This document shows positions 9,070-17,812 of a DNA stretch of 64,000 bases, one piece after another. A program made the position numbers and the translations under genes. The notes under the pieces are model-generated. The model was not told the origin of the DNA and did no database searches. It worked only from the letters and a program-made list of their open reading frames with translations. Within the stretch, counting starts at the first letter, position 1. Each line of letters opens with the position of its first letter. Source of the stretch: Flavobacterium denitrificans DSM 15936 (GTDB lineage Bacteria; Bacteroidota; Bacteroidia; Flavobacteriales; Flavobacteriaceae); contig NZ_AUDL01000008.1 of NCBI RefSeq assembly GCF_000425445.1, positions 186,001 to 250,000 on the forward strand, in the 5' to 3' direction.

Positions 9070-10530
9070 TTATAAATTTTTATCTTTTAAAATTTGTGGG
9101 TATTTGATGCTGGTGTGCACAATCATTTCTCCAAAAAGCGTATTGGCCCAAGCAAACCATTTTCGGGTAAACTTTGCAACATCATCTTTATGAAACGATT
9201 CGTGCATGAAACCGGTATCGGCATTTGTTTTGATCAAATTGCTGATGCAGGCTTTGATTTCTTTTTCATCGACACTTGTAATGGCTCTCAAAACAATGCT
9301 CATTGGCCAAATTGTGTCGGCTCCGGTGTGCGGGCCACCAATTCCTTCCCCAGCTTTTCCTTTGTAAAAAAACGGATTGTTTTCTGAAAGAACCACTTTT
9401 CGCGTATTCAAATACAATGGGCTGTCTGGCTCAATTGCTCCTAAATATGGAAGCGATAATAACGAAGGAACATTGGCATCATCCATCATGTGAAAACTGC
9501 CGTAACCGTTTACCTCAAAAGCAATGATTTTTCCAAATTTTGGATGGTCGATAATTCCGTTTTCTTGTAAACCTTTCTGAACCTGATCTCTTAATTCTTT
9601 TGCTTTTGCAACCAAATCTTTATCCAACATGGCTGGCAAAGAGAAAATTTCGATCAAATAACCCAAAACTTCAATTGCAAACATATTGCTCGGAATCAAA
9701 TACCCAAACAAAGTACTGTCGTCACTTGGCCTAAAAGTTGAAACAATCAAACCGCAAGGTTTTACCGGATATCCGTAACCGCTCAAAGGCACGCCATCAG
9801 TTGCCCAAGCCGTTTCTCTTTGAAAAGTGTACGGTCCTTTATCTGTCCATCTTTGTTGTTCATTAAAAGTCTGCAATACTAAAAGCATGGCTTCTTTCCA
9901 TTGTTTGTCAAACAAACTTAAGTCGCCAGTTTCTTTCCAATATCCATGCGCCAAACGAATCGGGTAACACAAACTGTCAATTTCCCATTTGCGTTCATGA
10001 ATTCCAGGTTTCATTTTGGTCAAGTCATTTTTCCATTCGCTTACTTTCGAGAAATCTTTATAAAAAGCGTTTGCATAAGGATCCAGCAAAATACATTTTG
10101 TCTGGCGATTGATTACACCTTTTACCAATTCAGCCAGTTTTTTATCTTCTTTCACAAACGGAATATAAGGCCAAATTTGAGCCGTACTATCGCGAAGCCA
10201 CATTGCATCGATATCTCCTGTAATTACATACGTATCCGGTTTTCCGTCGATAATTTCGAAATCAACTGTGGTATCTAAAGTATTTGGAAAACAGTTTTCA
10301 AACAACCAAGCCAATTCTGGATTCGCAATTTGTTTTTTGATGCGTGTAATTGCCGCTTCAATTGCAGGACTTGTAAATTTTCTTTCAGCCAAGGGAGGTC
10401 TCTTGCTGATAAAATCTTTTAACGCAAAATCAAACACATTTGACTGTGAAGCAAAAACATCTGTTTGAATCGCCAATAGTCCAGCTGAAAAAATTCCTGC
10501 ATTTTTTATAAATTTTCTACGTGACTGCAT
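9070..10530 (-). CDS. GH125 exo-alpha-1,6-mannosidase
   Basis: 486 residues from the Met at 10530. A longer in-frame start at 10614 would overlap the upstream GH92 gene, and the shorter one places SRRKFIKNAG at the very N-terminus, a twin-arginine-like export signal followed by a hydrophobic run. Recognisable GH125 segments include VITGDIDAMWLRDSTAQIWP, KWEIDSLCYPIRLAHGYW, YGYPVKPCGLIVSTFRPSDD and GIGGPHTGADTIWPMS. The family removes alpha-1,6-linked mannose from the non-reducing end, as found in N-glycans and yeast mannan. The start codon is 4 bases from the GH92 stop, so the genes are coupled. Confidence 0.93.
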   Translation of the reverse strand: MQSRRKFIKNAGIFSAGLLAIQTDVFASQSNVFDFALKDFISKRPPLAERKFTSPAIEAAITRIKKQIANPELAWLFENCFPNTLDTTVDFEIIDGKPDTYVITGDIDAMWLRDSTAQIWPYIPFVKEDKKLAELVKGVINRQTKCILLDPYANAFYKDFSKVSEWKNDLTKMKPGIHERKWEIDSLCYPIRLAHGYWKETGDLSLFDKQWKEAMLLVLQTFNEQQRWTDKGPYTFQRETAWATDGVPLSGYGYPVKPCGLIVSTFRPSDDSTLFGYLIPSNMFAIEVLGYLIEIFSLPAMLDKDLVAKAKELRDQVQKGLQENGIIDHPKFGKIIAFEVNGYGSFHMMDDANVPSLLSLPYLGAIEPDSPLYLNTRKVVLSENNPFFYKGKAGEGIGGPHTGADTIWPMSIVLRAITSVDEKEIKACISNLIKTNADTGFMHESFHKDDVAKFTRKWFAWANTLFGEMIVHTSIKYPQILKDKNL

Positions 10531-10534
10531 AATA

Positions 10535-12817
10535 TTATTTTGAAGTTGAGTAAGAGTATGGAAAGGCACTTGACGAAGTTCCTCTTTGTAAATTTGGTTC
10601 GGCTGACATCTCAAAATTCAATTCTCCACCTTTTAAGACATCCGAATGATTGATGAAATTTTTGGCATAACTCGCATTGTCCCATTTTAAATCCTGAACA
10701 TATTTGTTTGTTTCAGAATTTTTAGGAGCATTTATAAACAGCTTTTTGCCGTTCTCTAATTCCAAAGTCAGTTTTTTGAATAATGGCGCGCCCAAAACAT
10801 ATTCGTCTGTTGCTGGGCAAACTGGATAAAATCCCATTGCAGAGAAAATATACCAAGCCGAAGTCTGTCCGTTGTCTTCATCTCCACAATAACCATCTGG
10901 AGTTGGTTTATATAAGCGATTTATAACTTCTCTTGACCAATATTGTGTTTTCCAAGGTTCGCCTGCATAATTGTACAAATAAATCATATGCTGAATAGGC
11001 TGATTTCCGTGTGCATATTGCCCCATATTCATAATCTGCATTTCGCGGATTTCATGAATAACCGATCCGTAGTAACTGTCGTCAAAAACTGGAGGTGTTG
11101 AAAAAACCGCATCTAATTTCTCTACAAATTTTTTCTGTCCGCCCATCAAATTAATCAATCCCTGAATATCATGAAAAACGCTCCAGCTGTAATGCATTGC
11201 ATTTCCTTCTGTAAAAGCATCTCCCCATTTTAATGGGTTGAAGTTTTTCGGAAAACTTCCGTCTTTATTTCTGCCGCTCATCCATCCGATTTCAGGATTA
11301 AATACGTTTTTATAATTCATCATTCGTTTCTCGAACAAACTGATTTCTTTTTTAGGACGGTTTAAGGCCTTAGCTAATTTCCAAATCGCAAAATCGTCGT
11401 AAGCATATTCCAGCGTTCTTGCCGCATTTTCATTGATTTTGACATCATAAGGAACATACCCTAAAGTATTGTAATACGAAACTCCTTTTCTTCCAACGGC
11501 ATCCATCGGGCCTTCATTATTTGCTCCATGAACTAAAGCTTCAAATAAAATATTGATGTCATATCCTCTTAAACCTTTGATATAAGCATCAGAAACCACA
11601 GAAGCCGAATTATTGCCGACCATTACATTTCTGAAACCAGGACTTGACCATTCTGGCAAGAAGCCACCTTCTTTATAATCATTGATCAAACCTTCCTGCA
11701 TTTCTTTGTTTACAGAAGGATAAACCAAATTCAACAAAGGATATAGCGCTCGGAAAGTATCCCAAAATCCTGTTCCTGCATAGATATAACCCGGCAAAAC
11801 ATTTCCGTTGTACGGACTATAATGTACCGTTTCGCCTTTGGCATTTATTTCATATTGTTTTTGAGGAAAGCAAGTTGCGCGATACAAACACGAATAAAAA
11901 GTTTTCAATTGATCAACATCGTTGCTTTCAGCCGTAATTTTTCCTAAAACTTTATTCCATTCTTTTTTAGAAGCTGCAACCGTTTCGTTGAAAGTCGCAT
12001 TTCCTAATTCGGTTTTTAAATTTAATTCAGCTTGCTCCGGACTTATAAATGATGAAGCTGTTTTGACGTTTACAACTTCGCCTTTTTTAGTTTTGAAACT
12101 TACTACCGCACCAGCGTGATTGTCCTGCAATTCTAATTTATCTTTTTCTATACCTTTTTCATTCCATGCGCTGCTTGTTGCAAATGGTTTATCAAAAACA
12201 AGCACAAAATAGTTTTTGAAATTCGTTGGAACTCCCCCGCTGTTGCGAGTTGTATAACCAATAATTTTATTTTCTGAAGGAATTATTTTGATATACGAAC
12301 CTTTGTCAAATGCATCTACAACAATTGAAGACTGTTCATTTTCAGGAAAAGTAATCTGAAAATGCGCTGCTCTTTCAGTGGCTGTGATTTCTGTTGTAAC
12401 ATCATAATCCGCAAGATAAACGCTGTAATAATACGGTTTTGAAACCTCTGCTTTATGACTGAACCAGCTTGCTCTATCGGCTTCGGCAACTACTATTTTC
12501 CCCGTAACAGGCATAATCGAAAACTGACCGTAATCGTTCATCCAAGGCGATGGCTGATGCGTTTGCTTAAATCCTCTAATTTTTTCTGCCGTATAGGTAT
12601 ATGCCCATCCGTCACCCATTTTCCCGGTTTGTGGTGTCCAGAAATTCATTCCCCATGGCCTGCAGATTGCTGGATAGGTATTTCCGTTTGACAAACTATG
12701 CACAGATTGTGTTCCCATTAATGGATTTACATATTCTACAGGCTCAACAGTTTTTACTTGCGCTGCGACAATACCGCACTGTATTAATCCTAAAAAAATT
12801 AAGCTCTTTAATTTCAT
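10535..12817 (-). CDS. GH92 alpha-mannosidase (divergent specificity subtype)
   Basis: 760 residues with a Sec signal peptide ending near VAAQ. GH92 features: YVNPLMGTQS at about 29-38, GKMGDGWAYTYTAEKIRGF, the catalytic-domain segment GTGFWDTFRALYPLL, and the hallmark GDEDNGQTSAWYIFSAMGFY near residues 643-662, which holds the conserved acidic residues of the catalytic base region. GH92 enzymes are calcium-dependent inverting exo-alpha-mannosidases. It differs from its neighbour at two places that shape the active site: FKQTHQPSPWMNDYG instead of FTHTHLSGTGIGDLN, and HGNQPIQH instead of QGNEPNHH. A different linkage preference (for example alpha-1,3 rather than alpha-1,2) is inferred from this. 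Coupled to GH125 downstream. Confidence 0.93.
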   Translation of the reverse strand: MKLKSLIFLGLIQCGIVAAQVKTVEPVEYVNPLMGTQSVHSLSNGNTYPAICRPWGMNFWTPQTGKMGDGWAYTYTAEKIRGFKQTHQPSPWMNDYGQFSIMPVTGKIVVAEADRASWFSHKAEVSKPYYYSVYLADYDVTTEITATERAAHFQITFPENEQSSIVVDAFDKGSYIKIIPSENKIIGYTTRNSGGVPTNFKNYFVLVFDKPFATSSAWNEKGIEKDKLELQDNHAGAVVSFKTKKGEVVNVKTASSFISPEQAELNLKTELGNATFNETVAASKKEWNKVLGKITAESNDVDQLKTFYSCLYRATCFPQKQYEINAKGETVHYSPYNGNVLPGYIYAGTGFWDTFRALYPLLNLVYPSVNKEMQEGLINDYKEGGFLPEWSSPGFRNVMVGNNSASVVSDAYIKGLRGYDINILFEALVHGANNEGPMDAVGRKGVSYYNTLGYVPYDVKINENAARTLEYAYDDFAIWKLAKALNRPKKEISLFEKRMMNYKNVFNPEIGWMSGRNKDGSFPKNFNPLKWGDAFTEGNAMHYSWSVFHDIQGLINLMGGQKKFVEKLDAVFSTPPVFDDSYYGSVIHEIREMQIMNMGQYAHGNQPIQHMIYLYNYAGEPWKTQYWSREVINRLYKPTPDGYCGDEDNGQTSAWYIFSAMGFYPVCPATDEYVLGAPLFKKLTLELENGKKLFINAPKNSETNKYVQDLKWDNASYAKNFINHSDVLKGGELNFEMSAEPNLQRGTSSSAFPYSYSTSK

Positions 12818-12832
12818 ATTATGCTTTTTTAT

Positions 12833-12914
12833 CCTGCTAGGTTTTTAAAACCTTGTAGGTATTTTTTTATTGAAACTTTAAATTATAACTACAAGGTTTT
12901 AAAAACCTTGCTGG
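12833..12914. repeat. long inverted repeat, each arm itself palindromic
   Basis: Arms at 12833-12858 and 12889-12914 are inverted copies with about two mismatches, and each arm contains AAGGTTTTTAAAACCTT, itself nearly a palindrome. It lies in the 119-base gap between the two GH92 genes. It could be a dispersed intergenic repeat or a processing/attenuation element that sets relative expression of the two mannosidases. A T-run follows the first arm. Confidence 0.8.
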
Positions 12915-12936
12915 AATTGTAAACTGCGACTGAAAA

Positions 12937-15213
12937 CTAAAGCGGTCTATCTTCTTTCTTTACTCCAAAAGTCGTAGATGGTTTGCTTCCCATATACAAT
13001 TTCAATTCCCCACCTTTAACTATCATATCGTGTGTGATAAATGATTTTGAATAAGATTTTCCGTTGTATTCTGCTTTTTGAATGTACATATTTGAAGCAC
13101 TGTTGTCGATTGCTTTTACTGTAAATGAAATTCCTTTTTTATAATGAATTGTTGCAGTATTTACTAATGGACTTCCTAAAACGTAAACTCCATTAGCTGG
13201 ATTAACTGAATAAAATCCCATTGAAGACAAAACATACCAAGCCGACATTTGCCCTAAATCTTCATTACCACACAAACCGTCTGGTTTTGTTGAATAGAAT
13301 TTATCGTCGATTTCTCGAATTAATTTTGCTGTTTTCCAAGGCTGTCCAGCGAAGGCGTATAAATACGGAATATGGTGATTTGGTTCATTTCCTTGTGCAT
13401 ATTGCCCAATTAAACCGCTGATATCTGGAGAAACTTCCTCGCCTTCTACTTTGTCTGTTATTTGAAAAAGGGAATCTAATTTAGCCAAAAACTTGCTTTC
13501 GCCTCCAAATAAATCAATTAAGCCATACGGATCTTGAGGAACCAACCAAGTATATTGCCAAGCATTTCCTTCAACATAATCATCTTTTCGATGCGCCGAT
13601 GAAAGCGGATTAAAAGGCGTTCTCCAATTTCCATCTGTTAATTTTCCGCGCATGAATGTGGTTTCTTTATCAAAATAAAGTTTGTATAAATTCGCTCTTT
13701 TTGAGAAATACTCGTAATCTTCAGTTTTGTTTAAAGCTTTTGCTACTTGTGCAATACAATAATCATCAATAGCATATTCTAAAGCATTTCCAACAGATTC
13801 CAACATTTTATCTGCCGGAATATATTGCAGTTTTTGAATGTAATCCATTCCATCGCGAGTTTGCATCGCTGTTTTCTTCATGGCTTCGTAAGCCAAATTC
13901 ACATCATAATCACGATATCCTTTCAAATAAGCATCTGCAATTACTGCAATCGAATGATTTCCATTCATAGTATTGGTTTCATTACCCATTAAATGCCAAA
14001 CCGGTAATCGTCCTTGCTGCTCGTAAATCGCCAAAAATGATTTTACAATGTCATTGATTTTATCTTGTTGCGTAATTGTATATAATGGATGAAGTCCGCG
14101 GTACGTGTCCCAAAGTGAAAAAGTAGTGTAGTTTGTGAAATTTGCTTTTTCGTAAACTTTTTTATCTGTCCCTCTGTAATCACCGTTTACATCATTAAAA
14201 ATGGAAGGCGCAAACATAGTGTGATACAATGAAGTATAGAAAACTTTCATTGTTTTGTCATTTCCTGTAATCTGAATTTTATTTAATTCTTTATTCCATT
14301 TTGAAGAAGCCGTTTTTACGATTTGATCAAAATCCCAGTTCGGAATTTCAGCTTTTATGTTTACCGAAGCATTTTCAGAGCTTACTGGCGAAATTCCAAC
14401 TTTCACTAAAACTTGTTTGTTTTTTAAAGTTGCAAAATCTAAAACCGCTTTCATTTTCAAACCTTCGCCTTCATTTCCTGAAACTGGCGTTTTATCGTCG
14501 TATAAAGCTACATTTGAAATGGGTTCAGAAAATTCCATTGTAAAATAAACACGCTGATCTGTTGCCCATCCTGCCGAAAAACGATAGCCTGCCAGCGTTG
14601 TTGCATTTATTTTTTTGATAAAAGTTTTTACCGGTTTATCCCAGCCAACTCCGTCAGCAAGATCTAATAAAACATGAGCATCAGACGCCGAGTTAAAAGT
14701 ATATTTATGAAAACCAACTCTTTCGCTTGCCGTCAACTCGGCTTTAATTTTATATTTGTCCAAAATGACACTGTAATAGCCTGGTTTGCTCACTTCGTTT
14801 GCATGCGAAAAATACGAACCGTAGCCATTTGTCATATCTTCTTTTGTGCCTTTAAAAAGAGGCACTTTTCCTGTCACCGGAAGCAATAAAATATCGTTCA
14901 AATCGCCAATTCCAGTACCGCTTAAATGTGTATGGGTAAATCCTAAAATAGTATTGCTTGCATAATTATAACCGCTGCACCAATCCCAACCCTCAAAAAT
15001 ATTTACAGGTCCTAACTGAACTGCCCCAAAAGGCACATTTGCTCCCACAAATACATGGCCATGCCCTGCCGATCCTATAAGCGGATTTACATATTTAGTA
15101 TAATCTACAGTATTTTGATTCACACTTTTTTTCTGCGCTTCTGCGGAAGTTGCAAAAAACAAGTTTAAAGCGAAAATACCGCTGACAGCTATTTTGGTGC
15201 ATTTTGTAAACAT
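12937..15213 (-). CDS. GH92 alpha-1,2-mannosidase-type
   Basis: 758 residues with a signal peptide (cleavage near TSAEAQ). Starts the domain with YVNPLIGSAGHGHVFVGANV, has GFTHTHLSGTGIGDLNDILL, FSLWDTYRGLHPLY, and GNEDLGQMSAWYVLSSMGFY near residues 642-661. The HTHLSGTG and GNEPNHH segments match the alpha-1,2-mannosidase-like branch of GH92 as I know it, so this enzyme probably trims terminal alpha-1,2-mannose. It would act in the periplasm or at the surface and expose substrate for the second GH92 and for GH125. Second enzyme gene of the operon, 89 bases after the GH2 gene. Confidence 0.93.
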   Translation of the reverse strand: MFTKCTKIAVSGIFALNLFFATSAEAQKKSVNQNTVDYTKYVNPLIGSAGHGHVFVGANVPFGAVQLGPVNIFEGWDWCSGYNYASNTILGFTHTHLSGTGIGDLNDILLLPVTGKVPLFKGTKEDMTNGYGSYFSHANEVSKPGYYSVILDKYKIKAELTASERVGFHKYTFNSASDAHVLLDLADGVGWDKPVKTFIKKINATTLAGYRFSAGWATDQRVYFTMEFSEPISNVALYDDKTPVSGNEGEGLKMKAVLDFATLKNKQVLVKVGISPVSSENASVNIKAEIPNWDFDQIVKTASSKWNKELNKIQITGNDKTMKVFYTSLYHTMFAPSIFNDVNGDYRGTDKKVYEKANFTNYTTFSLWDTYRGLHPLYTITQQDKINDIVKSFLAIYEQQGRLPVWHLMGNETNTMNGNHSIAVIADAYLKGYRDYDVNLAYEAMKKTAMQTRDGMDYIQKLQYIPADKMLESVGNALEYAIDDYCIAQVAKALNKTEDYEYFSKRANLYKLYFDKETTFMRGKLTDGNWRTPFNPLSSAHRKDDYVEGNAWQYTWLVPQDPYGLIDLFGGESKFLAKLDSLFQITDKVEGEEVSPDISGLIGQYAQGNEPNHHIPYLYAFAGQPWKTAKLIREIDDKFYSTKPDGLCGNEDLGQMSAWYVLSSMGFYSVNPANGVYVLGSPLVNTATIHYKKGISFTVKAIDNSASNMYIQKAEYNGKSYSKSFITHDMIVKGGELKLYMGSKPSTTFGVKKEDRPL

Positions 15214-15302
15214 ATATTCTTTAGCTTCTAAGCTACTGAGATGCTGAATTTCTAAGTTTTTTCTCTAATTTTTCTTAGACTAAACAGCTCAATATCTAGT
15301 GA

Positions 15303-17291
15303 TTAATATTTATTCAAAACATCGTAAAGCGAATAAACCTTCAAAACTGGCTTCTCAGCTTTTCCTTCAAACGTAATTACTTTTTCTTCTCCTGCTTTCA
15401 AATCAAAATAATTGTCGCTCCATTTCCCTGTATAACCTTTTAGAGAAACATATACATATTTTGCATCTTTTAAAGCTTTTAAAATGACTTTATTTCCTAA
15501 GATTTTATAAGTAATTTTTGGATCTTCTAATTTCAAATTAATCGGACGAGTCAAATCAATTTCTGGTTTTTTATCATCTCTGTAGGCTTCCTTCATGGCA
15601 TACCAAGCGGCTTTTGGCTGACGATCATAATAATCAGTTACACTCCAGCTTGCAACTGGCCAGCAATCATTGAGTTGCCAAACCAAAGTTCCCATATTGT
15701 AAGGCGCTTTTGAACGATGAATTCCAATAATGTTTTTTAAAGAATAATATTGAAGACATTGCGTGAGATACGTATAATCTTCAACACTCATTTTCTTGAT
15801 TTTTTCTTCATTTATGAAATAGCGATTCAAATAAGAATTCAATTTCATGAAACCTTTTCCAGCTTTTAGATGTGCTTCTAAAATTTCTGAATACAAATAG
15901 CGATCTTCTGGCAGGGTAAACGTCTCAATAGAAGAGTAATTCGGCATCGCCAGCATTCCATATTCACTTACAAATCGGCCCGTTTTAGAGTTTGTTATTT
16001 CGATATCATCAAGTCCCCACCAAGTGCCCCAATAGTGGCTGTCACCTTGTGTAATACTTTCTTTTTTACCCCAACCAAATAAAGGCGAAGAACTTACATA
16101 CGGACGTTTGTTGTCAACTTCCTTTACCCATTTTGGAATACTATCCTGAAATAAACGAACATAATCATGCCACAAACGCGTTGAATCTTGTTTCGACATT
16201 TGCATGCTTTTTTGCCAGCCCCAATTTTTAAAAGCTTCATCAATTTCATTATTTCCACACCATAAAACAATGCTCGGATGATGACGAAGACGTTTTACTT
16301 GATATTGAACTTCAGCTTTTACGTTCTCAAAAAAGGCTTTGTCGCCAGGAACCATTGTACCGGCAAACATAAAATCCTGCCATACATAAATCCCATTTTT
16401 ATCGCATAAATCATAAAAATAATCATCTTCATAAATACCGCCACCCCAAACGCGAAGCATGTTCATATTAGCGCCTTTTGCCATTGAAATTACTTTCTCG
16501 TATTCTTTTTTTGTCATTCTCGAAAGAAAAGCGTCTGACGGAATATAATTGGCGCCTTTCATATAAACTGGCTTTCCATCGATTTTGAAATAAAATGATT
16601 TGCCAACACTATCTGGCTCCTGAACCAATTCTATTTTACGGTTCAACACATAAGGTTTCTCAGGCGCTTTTTTATCATAAAATTCTAAACGCGGTGTTTT
16701 CCAAATACCGCAAGTGGTGAATTTTGGCCCCCAATCCCATCCAAAATGATATTGCGCTTTTCGAACATAAGCACGCGGATTATCTGGAATTACAAAAGGC
16801 AGATCTTTTTTTGCAAGTGAATCTGCTACATTTTGTGCCGATTTAAATACTACAACTAATTCGTTATTTCCAGATTTCAGCAGTTGTTTTACTTCCACTC
16901 GCCATTGACGAAACATATTATCTGCTTTTAAAATCTCTCTATTATTCAAATAAACGGTTGCATATGTATCTAATCCGTCAAAAACCAATTCGGCATTCTT
17001 CTTTTTCAATAAAGCAGGAGCAACCTGAAAAGTGGTTTTATACTCCCAATCTTTCTTTTCGATCCATTGCAGTTTTTTCTCGTTATCTCTATAAAATGGA
17101 TCTGGAATTGTTTTATTATTCAACAAATCTGTATGCACTTCGCCTGGAACTGTTGCAGGAAACCAATTTGCAGTTTTCATTTCACGAAATTGCCAACCTG
17201 TTTTTATATTTACATTTTGAGCATTGGCAACATGCGAAAAACATGCTGCACAAATGCCCAAAAAACAATAAACTCTTTTTATATATTTCAT
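15303..17291 (-). CDS. GH2 beta-mannosidase, compact form
   Basis: 662 residues with a signal peptide (ANAQ near residue 25). The N-terminal sugar-binding domain (about 27-205) ends in YHFGWDWGPKFTTCGIWKTP, a beta-mannosidase signature. The TIM-barrel domain follows with FKIDGKPVYMKGANYIPSD, LWCGNNEIDE (acid/base Glu349) and FVSEYGMLAMP (nucleophile Glu443). Full-length beta-mannosidases usually have over 800 residues. Here only about 30 residues separate the first domain from the barrel, and the C-terminal part is a single short beta-domain, so the immunoglobulin-like domains 2 and 4 appear to be missing. Both catalytic glutamates remain. First enzyme gene of the operon after the LacI gene; would remove the beta-linked core mannose. 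Confidence 0.9.
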   Translation of the reverse strand: MKYIKRVYCFLGICAACFSHVANAQNVNIKTGWQFREMKTANWFPATVPGEVHTDLLNNKTIPDPFYRDNEKKLQWIEKKDWEYKTTFQVAPALLKKKNAELVFDGLDTYATVYLNNREILKADNMFRQWRVEVKQLLKSGNNELVVVFKSAQNVADSLAKKDLPFVIPDNPRAYVRKAQYHFGWDWGPKFTTCGIWKTPRLEFYDKKAPEKPYVLNRKIELVQEPDSVGKSFYFKIDGKPVYMKGANYIPSDAFLSRMTKKEYEKVISMAKGANMNMLRVWGGGIYEDDYFYDLCDKNGIYVWQDFMFAGTMVPGDKAFFENVKAEVQYQVKRLRHHPSIVLWCGNNEIDEAFKNWGWQKSMQMSKQDSTRLWHDYVRLFQDSIPKWVKEVDNKRPYVSSSPLFGWGKKESITQGDSHYWGTWWGLDDIEITNSKTGRFVSEYGMLAMPNYSSIETFTLPEDRYLYSEILEAHLKAGKGFMKLNSYLNRYFINEEKIKKMSVEDYTYLTQCLQYYSLKNIIGIHRSKAPYNMGTLVWQLNDCWPVASWSVTDYYDRQPKAAWYAMKEAYRDDKKPEIDLTRPINLKLEDPKITYKILGNKVILKALKDAKYVYVSLKGYTGKWSDNYFDLKAGEEKVITFEGKAEKPVLKVYSLYDVLNKY

Positions 17292-17578
17292 TTTAAGAAA
17301 TCCAATTATAATTTTATTTTATTAATCGCTGGCAGTATAGAGAAGGGCAATTGATTTTTCGCAATTGGCTCCTTCTCTTTTAGGTTTATATCAGAATAAC
17401 AGTAACTAACAAAATATCCAGAAATCATTTCCTTTTTTACGGCTGCCAGGCTTAATTTACACTCTATTGTTTGGTTGCTAAAAAGCAATCATTTTAATCT
17501 TATATATCTTTTTTCCTGATTCTTTTAATTAAAAAACTGAAATCAGACAATAAGCATCTTTCTAAAATTTAATTTTAA

Positions 17579-17616
17579 AATAAGCCGGGAATAACCAAAT
17601 TCCAACCCGGCTTATT
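17579..17616 (-). terminator. GC-rich hairpin, terminator or leader attenuator
   Basis: Perfect 11-bp stem AATAAGCCGGG / CCCGGCTTATT with a 16-base loop. On the minus strand it is followed by TTTTAAAATT. It lies 197 bases past the LacI stop and 288 bases before GH2, so it could end the LacI transcript or sit inside the leader of the mannosidase operon. Confidence 0.6.
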
Positions 17617-17748
17617 CAACTAAACTAACCAAAATTTTAACTTATTTAAATCACAAATATTCTTTCTTCAAAATCGATGGAAGCTTACGCTCTTAATTCA
17701 ATGTGCTTATTTGACTGACATTTTGAGCAAACCAAATCAGCATATAGC

Positions 17749-17769
17749 CTAAAACGATTTAGTAAAATT
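17749..17769. promoter_or_regulatory. candidate LacI-family operator, downstream copy
   Basis: CTAAAACGATTTAGTAAAAT contains a 12-base near-palindrome centred on CG (TAAAAC/GATTTA), the usual form of LacI-family operators. An almost identical copy is found at 18886-18908 before the LacI gene. This copy stands upstream of the mannosidase operon. Confidence 0.6.
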
Positions 17770-17812
17770 GCAAAAAAAAACGTTAAGTTTTCTTTTTTAA
17801 TCTTTTTAAAAA

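Larger units (their letters stand above)
17292..17812 (-). promoter_or_regulatory. leader/promoter region of the mannosidase operon
   Basis: 521 bases between the LacI stop and the GH2 start, both on the minus strand. It contains the candidate operator at 17749-17769, a terminator-like stem at 17579-17616 and no credible gene. A TATTTG element at about 17654-17661 on the minus strand is a weak candidate for a Bacteroidota -7 box. The operon promoter for the GH2-GH92-GH92-GH125-ROK genes should lie here. Confidence 0.6.

Noticed and set aside
10531..10614. Longer start for GH125 overlapping GH92
   Set aside because: The extension overlaps the GH92 3' end by 80 bases and would bury the twin-arginine-like signal; the Met at 10530 is far better.
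17306..17488. 60-residue minus-strand ORF in the leader of the mannosidase operon
   Set aside because: Considered as a leader peptide, but it shows no codon bias or motif and no attenuator logic tied to it; treated as noncoding.
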